NCBI GenBank assembly: GCA_902790625.1
Contig: CADASP010000002.1
Coordinates: 62,001 to 126,000, forward strand
Length of the DNA stretch: 64,000 nt
Direction of reading: 5' to 3'
DNA from: an uncultured Prevotellaceae bacterium
GTDB taxonomy: Bacteria; Bacteroidota; Bacteroidia; Bacteroidales; Bacteroidaceae
Both the position numbers and the translations under genes were made by a program. Every line of letters starts with the position of its first letter. Positions within the stretch are counted from its first letter, which is position 1. Shown here piece by piece: positions 59,048 to 64,000 of this stretch. The notes under the pieces were generated by a model that made no database searches, was not told where the DNA came from, and was given only the letters and a program-made list of their open reading frames with translations.

Positions 59048-60147
59048 TTATAGAAGTTTTTCTCAAAGGCGGTGAACTCGTCTTGTCCCAGCACACATCG
59101 TTTCCACCACGCATGGATGAAGCCCAGACCGTAGCCCATGAGCTGGGTGAAGGCGGCGGGCACACTGAGCAGCCCCACCCAGAGGCTGCGGTTCTTGACG
59201 CTGGAATGGACAAAGATGAGAAGCGAATAGAGCAGCAGCGGCAGCAAGGCCAGCACGCAGCACACGAAGCCCACGCCTTGGTGCATGTTGTCGGTGGGGC
59301 GCAGACCATGGGCATCGAGCCATTCGCCGTAGCACCATAAGGCTACGCCCATGCCGAAGAGCGCCAAACACCCTAAGACGCCCAGCGTGAACACCGTCGG
59401 CAGCAGATGCACCAGCTTCAGCGTGCCAGGGTGGCGCTTGGAGAGGTTGATGCGGGCGATGCCACTGTTGTACACCTGGCGGAAGAACTTCCTGAAATCG
59501 GTGCGACGCTTGTGCCACACCCAGGCCGAAGGGAGCAGACGCGTGCCATAGCCTGCCTCCACAATGCGGTAGGAGAAGTCTATGTCCTCGCCGAAGCGCA
59601 TCTTCGAGAAGCCCCCCAGCTCTTGATACACCTCGCGGCGCACACCCATGTTGAACGAGCGGGGGAAAAATTTATCCAAAGCCCCCCTCACTCCCCCCGA
59701 CTGGGGGGAAGAGCCGCCTCGGATGCCACCGGTAGTGAAAAACGAGGTCATGCTGTAGGAGATGGCCTTCTGAATGGGTGTGAATGAGGGATGAGCAGCA
59801 TCGGGGCCACCCCAGGCGGCGAAGGAGTCGTCTTTCGCCGCTTCGTCGACGGCTGCGAGATAGCCCTCGGGCAGCACCACGTCGCTGTCGAGCACGATGA
59901 GCCACTCGCCCCGGGCGCGCTCGGCACCATAGTTGCGGCTCTGGCCCGGACCGCTGTTCTCCTTACGATAAAAAAGCAAGTCAAGGATGCCCGCGAACTC
60001 ATCGCAGACATCCTTGCAGGGTGTTTGTGAACCGTCTTCCACCACAATCACCTCAAAGTCCTTCATCGTCTGCTGTGTCAGACTCTGCAGCAGTTCGCGG
60101 ACTTCGTCGGGGCGGTTGAAGACAGGTACAATGATGCTGTACTTCAT
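59044..60147 (-). CDS. glycosyltransferase family 2 with C-terminal membrane helices
   Basis: A 367-residue GT2 enzyme. The GT-A domain shows SIIVPVFNRPDEVRELL, VIVVEDGSQT, VVLDSDVVLPEGYL and the late FGEDIDFSYRI acceptor motif; the last about 110 residues have three hydrophobic helices (LLPTVFTLGVLGCLALF and two more). It is likely membrane-bound. A stretch rich in GGSSPQSGGVRG (about 143-155) looks like an insert. It starts directly at the efp stop (TAA then ATG) and ends in a 4-base overlap with radC. The product is unknown; it is outside the main polysaccharide locus. Confidence 0.88.
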   Translation of the reverse strand: MKYSIIVPVFNRPDEVRELLQSLTQQTMKDFEVIVVEDGSQTPCKDVCDEFAGILDLLFYRKENSGPGQSRNYGAERARGEWLIVLDSDVVLPEGYLAAVDEAAKDDSFAAWGGPDAAHPSFTPIQKAISYSMTSFFTTGGIRGGSSPQSGGVRGALDKFFPRSFNMGVRREVYQELGGFSKMRFGEDIDFSYRIVEAGYGTRLLPSAWVWHKRRTDFRKFFRQVYNSGIARINLSKRHPGTLKLVHLLPTVFTLGVLGCLALFGMGVALWCYGEWLDAHGLRPTDNMHQGVGFVCCVLALLPLLLYSLLIFVHSSVKNRSLWVGLLSVPAAFTQLMGYGLGFIHAWWKRCVLGQDEFTAFEKNFYK

Positions 60148-60714
60148 TTACTCCTTGGCGCGGGCCAGGTAAGAGCCGTCGCGGGTGTCGACCTGAATGA
60201 GGTCGCCCTCGTTGATGAACAGGGGCACGCGCACCTCAACGCCCGTCTCAAGCGTAGCGGGCTTCAGGGTGTTGGTGGCGGTGTCGCCCTTGATGCCGGG
60301 TTCCGAGTGAGTGACGCGCAGGATAGTCTTCACGGGCATTTCTGCATAGAGGATAGAGCCGTCGGTGGTGTCGCTCACCACTTCCACGATGTCGCTCTCC
60401 TTCATGTACTCATGGCCGATGACGAGATCGTTGTCGATGGGAATCTGCTCAAAAGTCTCCTGGTTCATGAAGATACGACCGCTGTTGTCCTCGTAGAGAT
60501 ACTGGTAGGGACGACGCTCGATGATCACATCTTCCAATTTCTCGCCGATATTGAAGCGGCGCTCCAGCACGCGACCGTCGCTCACGTTCTTCAGCTTGAT
60601 GATCATGATGGTGTTTCCCTTACCCGGCTTGCGATGCTGGAAATCGATGCAAACCCAAATGCTGCCGTCCATGCGGATGGCTGTTCCTTTCTTGATGTCT
60701 TGTGAATTAATCAT
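60148..60714 (-). CDS. efp: elongation factor P
   Basis: A 188-residue translation factor that relieves ribosome stalling at polyproline. The three OB-type domains are present; the modified lysine would be Lys32 in RKPGKGN, and the C-terminal family motif is GDLIQVDTRDGSYLARAKE, split here by normal spacing. No genes for the known lysine modification systems lie nearby. Its promoter (60748-60778) is divergent from that of rpmH. It heads the unit efp-GT2-radC. Confidence 0.97.
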   Translation of the reverse strand: MINSQDIKKGTAIRMDGSIWVCIDFQHRKPGKGNTIMIIKLKNVSDGRVLERRFNIGEKLEDVIIERRPYQYLYEDNSGRIFMNQETFEQIPIDNDLVIGHEYMKESDIVEVVSDTTDGSILYAEMPVKTILRVTHSEPGIKGDTATNTLKPATLETGVEVRVPLFINEGDLIQVDTRDGSYLARAKE

Positions 60715-60747
60715 ATATCTTTTACCTTGAATTTGTTATTTCGTGTG

Positions 60748-60778
60748 CAAAGGTACGAATAAGCGAGCGAAAAACAAA
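60748..60778 (-). promoter_or_regulatory. promoter of efp
   Basis: Minus-strand TACCTTTG (60748-60755) with TTTG at 60775-60778, 19 bases apart. It shares the longer string GCTTATTCGTACCTTTGC with the promoters at 4066-4145. Confidence 0.8.
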
Positions 60779-60826
60779 AGAAAAATGGGAAAAACAAAAA
60801 ATATTTCGCTAAAATTCAAATATTTC

Positions 60827-60857
60827 TTGCGTAATTGAAAAGATTTGTGTAATTTTG
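60827..60857 (+). promoter_or_regulatory. promoter of rpmH
   Basis: TTG at 60827-60829, 20 bases, TAATTTTG at 60850-60857; leader of about 65 bases to the ATG at 60927. Confidence 0.75.
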
Positions 60858-60926
60858 CAGCCCGAAATGTGAGTATGCCCCACTTCTTCGAAAGAAAAAT
60901 CAACAACAAATAAAAAAAATAGAACA

Positions 60927-61082
60927 ATGAAAAGAACATTCCAGCCCCACAACCGCCGCCGTGTGAACAAGCATGGTTTCCGTGAGCGCATGGCCACAAA
61001 GAATGGACGCCGCGTGCTGGCCAGCCGCCGCGCCAAGGGCCGCAAGAAGTTGACCGTTTCCGACGAGCGCCACGGAAAGTAA
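60927..61082 (+). CDS. rpmH: 50S ribosomal protein L34
   Basis: A 51-residue very basic protein: [20 protein letters not shown] at the start and [14 protein letters not shown] near the end are the L34 signature. An A-rich leader (AATAAAAAAAATAGAACA) precedes the start. In many bacteria rpmH is next to dnaA and rnpA; here it is followed by a terminator and a PASTA gene. Length is slightly above the usual 44-46 residues because of the SDERHGK tail. Confidence 0.97.
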   Translation: MKRTFQPHNRRRVNKHGFRERMATKNGRRVLASRRAKGRKKLTVSDERHGK

Positions 61083-61108
61083 CCTATCAGCACGACGCTG
61101 TGACCAGC

Positions 61109-61150
61109 AAATGGGATGGTTCTCCTAACGGGAGAGCCATCCCATTTTCA
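61109..61150 (+). terminator. terminator of rpmH
   Basis: A 17-bp stem with a G-U pair (61109-61125 with 61130-61147) and TAAC loop, followed by TTTTC. Confidence 0.85.
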
Positions 61151-61190
61151 GTAGCAAAACGACAGGACAAAAAACAACCATCGCACGCGA

Positions 61191-61255
61191 AAATTTGGAG
61201 CGCTCCAAATTTTAAAAACTCAACGCCAAAAATAAATTTGGAGCGCTCCAAATTT
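61191..61255. repeat. paired-palindrome element, copy 3
   Basis: 22-bp palindromes at 61191-61212 and 61234-61255 with a 21-base spacer (ACTCAACGCC) between. It lies between the rpmH terminator and the PASTA gene promoter. Confidence 0.95.
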
Positions 61256-61316
61256 TCAAGAACGATAGCCCAAGCATCGTCCGACGGCAAAAAGGAAAAG
61301 AAAAAACGCCTTTTCC

Positions 61317-61347
61317 TTTGTTTTTCGATTGCTTATTAGTACCTTTG
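61317..61347 (+). promoter_or_regulatory. promoter of the PASTA gene
   Basis: TTTG (61317-61320), 19 bases, TACCTTTG (61340-61347). The upstream GCTTATTAG matches the extended motif of the efp and DUF1015 promoters. Confidence 0.78.
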
Positions 61348-61390
61348 CAGCTGACTTTGCAAAAGGACGAGAATCGTAACGAACAACAGC

Positions 61391-62071
61391 ATGACAGATA
61401 AAGTGAAGAATTTTTTCCGAAAGCTCGCCAGCAAGCGTCTCTGGCTCCACCTGTTGGGCATGGTGGTGGTGATGGTGCTGCTGGTGCTGGGCCTGCAGTG
61501 GTGGCTGCTCAGCTACACCCACCACGGCGAGGGAATCGAGGTGCCCGACCTCTACGGCATGGACTATCGCAAGGCGCTCACCATGGTGGAAGAGCAAGGG
61601 CTGCAGCTGATGGCCAACGACTCCACCTACATCAAGCAGATGCCGGCGGGCAGCATCGTGGTGCAGTCGCCGGCAAAGGGAATGGCAGTGAAGGAGGGGC
61701 GCACCATCTACGTCACCATCAACTCGCTCACCATACCCCGCGTGCGCATACCCGACCTCATCGACAACTGCAGCTATCGCGAAGCACAGGCACGACTGCA
61801 GCAGCTGGAGTTCAGGCTGCTGCCTCCAAAGCTCATCGACGGTGAGAAAGACTGGGTCTACGGCATTCAGTGGGAAGGCCACAACGTGAAGGCCGGCGAC
61901 ATGATTGCACGCGAATCGCAGCTGACGCTCGTCATTGGCAACGGAGCCTACGACGAGGACGACGGAGGCGAATATTTCGACGATGAAGAGGGCTACTACG
62001 ACGGCGACCACGGTGCCGACGACATCGACGATTTCCTGCCCGTAGACCTCGACAACATCTTCGGCGAATAA
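61391..62071 (+). CDS. PASTA domain membrane protein
   Basis: A 226-residue protein with a short cytoplasmic N-terminus, one membrane helix (LLGMVVVMVLLVLGLQWWLL, about 21-40) and an extracytoplasmic part made of two to three PASTA domains (IEVPDLYGMDYRKALTMVEE, then VRIPDLIDNCSYREAQARLQQ), ending in an acidic tail rich in Asp and Glu. PASTA domains bind peptidoglycan fragments or penicillin-binding proteins. No kinase domain is attached, as is usual for these Bacteroidetes proteins. It is followed at 25 bases by the pseudouridine synthase and ddl, a common cell-wall-linked neighbourhood. Confidence 0.88.
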   Translation: MTDKVKNFFRKLASKRLWLHLLGMVVVMVLLVLGLQWWLLSYTHHGEGIEVPDLYGMDYRKALTMVEEQGLQLMANDSTYIKQMPAGSIVVQSPAKGMAVKEGRTIYVTINSLTIPRVRIPDLIDNCSYREAQARLQQLEFRLLPPKLIDGEKDWVYGIQWEGHNVKAGDMIARESQLTLVIGNGAYDEDDGGEYFDDEEGYYDGDHGADDIDDFLPVDLDNIFGE

Positions 62072-62096
62072 TGGTCATATAACCCATCGACAAAAG

Positions 62097-63191
62097 ATGA
62101 ACCAAGAAGAGGGATTTTTCAACGAACTCCTGGACGACGACGAGCTGGAAGCCAGCGAAGGCACGGCCGACGACGCAGAAGGCCAGCAGCTGTATGAGCA
62201 CCTGCGGATAGAGGTGGACCGTGGGCAGGTGCCACTGCGCATCGACAAATACCTCACCGAGCACACACAGCACTCCAGCCGCAACCGCATACAACAGGCG
62301 GCTGAGGGCGGGTATCTCTTTGTCAACGACCGACCTGTTAAAAGTAATTATAAGGTACGCGCGGGCGACATCATCAGCTTGCGGTTGGAGCGGCCACACT
62401 TCGACACCACCATCGTGCCCGAGGAGCTGCCGCTCGACGTGCGCTACGAGGACGACGCGCTGATGGTCATCTACAAGCCCGCCGGCATGGTGGTACACCC
62501 GGGCTGCGGCAACTTCCACGGCACGCTGGTGCACGCCATAGCATGGCACCTGCGCAACCTGCCCACCTACGACCCCAACGACCCGCAGGTGGGACTGGTG
62601 CACCGCATCGACAAGGACACCAGCGGACTGCTTGTGGTGGCGAAGACACCAGAGGCCAAGTCGAATCTGGGCAAGCAGTTCTTCTACCACGAGACGCACC
62701 GCTCGTATGTGGCACTGGTGTGGGGCAACTTCATCGACGACGAGGGGACCATTGAGGGCAACATCGGCCGCGACCCGCGCGACCGTCTGCGCATGGAGGT
62801 GTTCCCCCCCAGCAGCGCAACGGGCAAGCCAGCCATCACCCACTGGCGCGTGCTGGAGCGATATGGCTACACCACACTGGTGGAGTGCCGACTGGAGACG
62901 GGGCGCACGCACCAGATTCGCGCCCACATGCGACACATTGGACACCCCCTCTTTGCCGATGAGCGCTATGGCGGATGCGAAATACTGCGCGGCGAGCGCA
63001 CGGCCAGCTACAAAGCCTACATACAAAACTGCTTCAAGCTGTGCCCACGCCAAGCCCTGCACGCCCAGACACTGGGCTTCCGCCACCCCACCACGGGCGA
63101 GCAGATGGACTTCACCAGCCCCCTACCCGACGACCTGCAAGCACTCATCGACAAATGGCGCACACGCCTACGCACCCCATCAACCCCATAA
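62097..63191 (+). CDS. RluA-family pseudouridine synthase (RluD-like)
   Basis: A 364-residue RNA pseudouridine synthase. An acidic N-terminal extension (about 1-38, FFNELLDDDELEASEGTA) precedes an S4 RNA-binding domain (LRIDKYLTEHTQHSSRNRIQQ region) and the catalytic domain with VIYKPAGMVVHPG, the catalytic Asp in GLVHRIDKDTSGLLVVAK, and the ETGRTHQIRAHMRHIGHPL motif. It probably modifies 23S rRNA helix 69 like RluD, by family likeness. The C-terminus (RTPSTP) is encoded by a CCCATNA heptamer stretch that runs on to ddl. Confidence 0.93.
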   Translation: MNQEEGFFNELLDDDELEASEGTADDAEGQQLYEHLRIEVDRGQVPLRIDKYLTEHTQHSSRNRIQQAAEGGYLFVNDRPVKSNYKVRAGDIISLRLERPHFDTTIVPEELPLDVRYEDDALMVIYKPAGMVVHPGCGNFHGTLVHAIAWHLRNLPTYDPNDPQVGLVHRIDKDTSGLLVVAKTPEAKSNLGKQFFYHETHRSYVALVWGNFIDDEGTIEGNIGRDPRDRLRMEVFPPSSATGKPAITHWRVLERYGYTTLVECRLETGRTHQIRAHMRHIGHPLFADERYGGCEILRGERTASYKAYIQNCFKLCPRQALHAQTLGFRHPTTGEQMDFTSPLPDDLQALIDKWRTRLRTPSTP

Positions 63192-63222
63192 AACACATAA
63201 AAAACCCATTAACCCCATAATA
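63172..63222 (+). repeat. CCCATNA-type heptamers between the RluA-type gene and ddl
   Basis: CCCATCA, CCCCATA and CCCATTA units cover the last codons of the pseudouridine synthase, its TAA and the 31-base gap to ddl. Related to 32243-32290. Confidence 0.55.
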
Positions 63223-64000
63223 ATGAAACAGCAAAAACGCACCATCGCCATTGTATGCGGTGGCGACAGCAGCGAGCACGACGTATCGCTGCGCTCAGCA
63301 CAAGGTCTATACTCCTTCTTCGACAAGGAGCGATATAACGTCTACGTGGTGGAGATGAAAGGCACCGACTGGCAGGTGGACCTGCCCGACGGCACCAGCA
63401 GCCGCGTGCGCATGCACGACTTCTCGTTTCGCGAGGGCAACCGCACGCGCCACTTCGACTATGCCTACATCACCATACACGGCACACCCGGCGAGAACGG
63501 CATCCTACAGGGATACTTCGAGCTGCTCAACATCCCCTACAGCACCAGCGGCGTGCTCGTGGAGGCCATGACCTTCGACAAGTTCGTGCTCAACCAGTAC
63601 CTGAAGGGCTATGGCGTGCGCGTGGCCGAGAGCATTCTCGTAAGGCGCGGACAGGAACAGCAGCTCGACGAGCAGCAAATCGTTGACACCATCGGCATGC
63701 CCTGCTTCGTGAAGCCCGCATGCGACGGCAGCAGCTTCGGAGTGAGCAAGGTGAAGAACCCCGACCAGTTGGCACCAGCCCTGCGCGTGGCCATGATGGA
63801 GAGCGACGAAGTGATGATTGAGTCGTTCCTCGAAGGCACTGAAATCACCGTGGGATGCTACAAGACGAAGCAGAAGAGCGTCGTCTTCCCCGTCACTGAG
63901 GTGGTGACGAAGAACGAGTTCTTCGACTTCGACGCCAAGTACAACGGACAGGTGGACGAAATCACCCCCGCCCGTATACCTGCCGAGCAAGCCGAGCGCG
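63223..64000 (+). CDS. ddl: D-alanine--D-alanine ligase (partial, runs off the window)
   Basis: The first 259 residues of an ATP-grasp ligase that joins two D-alanines for peptidoglycan. Visible marks are VCGGDSSEHDVSLRSA, the YAYITIHGTPGENGILQGYFE block, PYSTSGVLVEAMTFDKF, CFVKPACDGSSFGVSKV and MIESFLEGTEITVG. The C-terminal ATP-grasp half, including the last metal ligands, lies beyond base 64000. The ATG is 31 bases after the pseudouridine synthase stop. Confidence 0.93.
   Translation, partial: MKQQKRTIAIVCGGDSSEHDVSLRSAQGLYSFFDKERYNVYVVEMKGTDWQVDLPDGTSSRVRMHDFSFREGNRTRHFDYAYITIHGTPGENGILQGYFELLNIPYSTSGVLVEAMTFDKFVLNQYLKGYGVRVAESILVRRGQEQQLDEQQIVDTIGMPCFVKPACDGSSFGVSKVKNPDQLAPALRVAMMESDEVMIESFLEGTEITVGCYKTKQKSVVFPVTEVVTKNEFFDFDAKYNGQVDEITPARIPAEQAER

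Overview
The window reads as a chromosomal segment of a Bacteroidales bacterium, most likely a Prevotella-type member of Prevotellaceae. The support is: promoters of the Bacteroidetes form (TTTG, 19-21 bases, TAnnTTTG); an RprXY-type two-component system; a UpxY antiterminator at the head of a polysaccharide locus; a BspA-type leucine-rich-repeat surface protein; and secreted xylan enzymes, two of which clearly end in a YDLQGR-type C-terminal sorting segment. No rRNA, tRNA, CRISPR array or intact insertion sequence was seen. The genus is an inference; no search was run.

Layout. 1-1388: end of a sensor kinase (rprX-like), a four-helix-bundle gene framed by inverted heptamer arrays, and rprY. 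1452-7055: a secreted GH3 glycosidase divergent from a DUF1015 gene, then a YigZ/IMPACT protein and an M48 lipoprotein protease. 7093-12742 (minus): uvrD-type helicase, clpS, clpA and aat, which place the bacterial N-degron pathway in one run of genes. 12863-30089 (minus): an exopolysaccharide/capsule locus starting with upxY, then two unknown coupled genes, flippase, polymerase, glycosyltransferases, an acetyltransferase, two P-loop kinases (one fused to a nucleotidyltransferase-like domain), a DegT aminotransferase and the priming sugar transferase. The middle (about 16.1-28.4 kb) is clearly AT-rich; both ends have host-like composition, as expected of an exchanged core. 30836-35853 (minus): lipoate ligase, gcvT, gcvH, gcvPA and gcvPB, a glycine cleavage operon that carries its own lipoylation enzyme. 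36311-40824: parC, a DUF3316 protein, a small 2[4Fe-4S] ferredoxin and rplS. 41021-46312: the BspA/dockerin protein and an outer-membrane barrel, separated by 870 bases packed with repeats. 46558-54903 (minus): a tight four-gene secreted xylan operon (GH43, CotH-like, GH30, CE1-type esterase). 55321-64000: surE, an Rpn/PD-(D/E)XK protein, lpxB, radC, a GT2, efp, rpmH, a PASTA protein, an RluA-type pseudouridine synthase and the start of ddl.

The most unusual content is not a single gene but several families of short repeats: (1) GTGAGRG-type heptamer arrays beside the four-helix-bundle gene, between clpS and clpA, and in frame inside gcvPA; (2) GTTGARC heptamers in frame just before C-terminal sorting segments; (3) CCCATNA-type heptamers at gene ends; (4) a 65-bp element made of two identical 22-bp palindromes with a constant 21-base spacer, present three times; (5) 22-bp tandem GGCAGCGGCCGCTGCC palindromes; and (6) a long inverted repeat near 45.3-45.5 kb. 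The four-helix-bundle gene inside its inverted arrays resembles the intervening sequences known from 23S rRNA genes, but here it sits between two protein genes.
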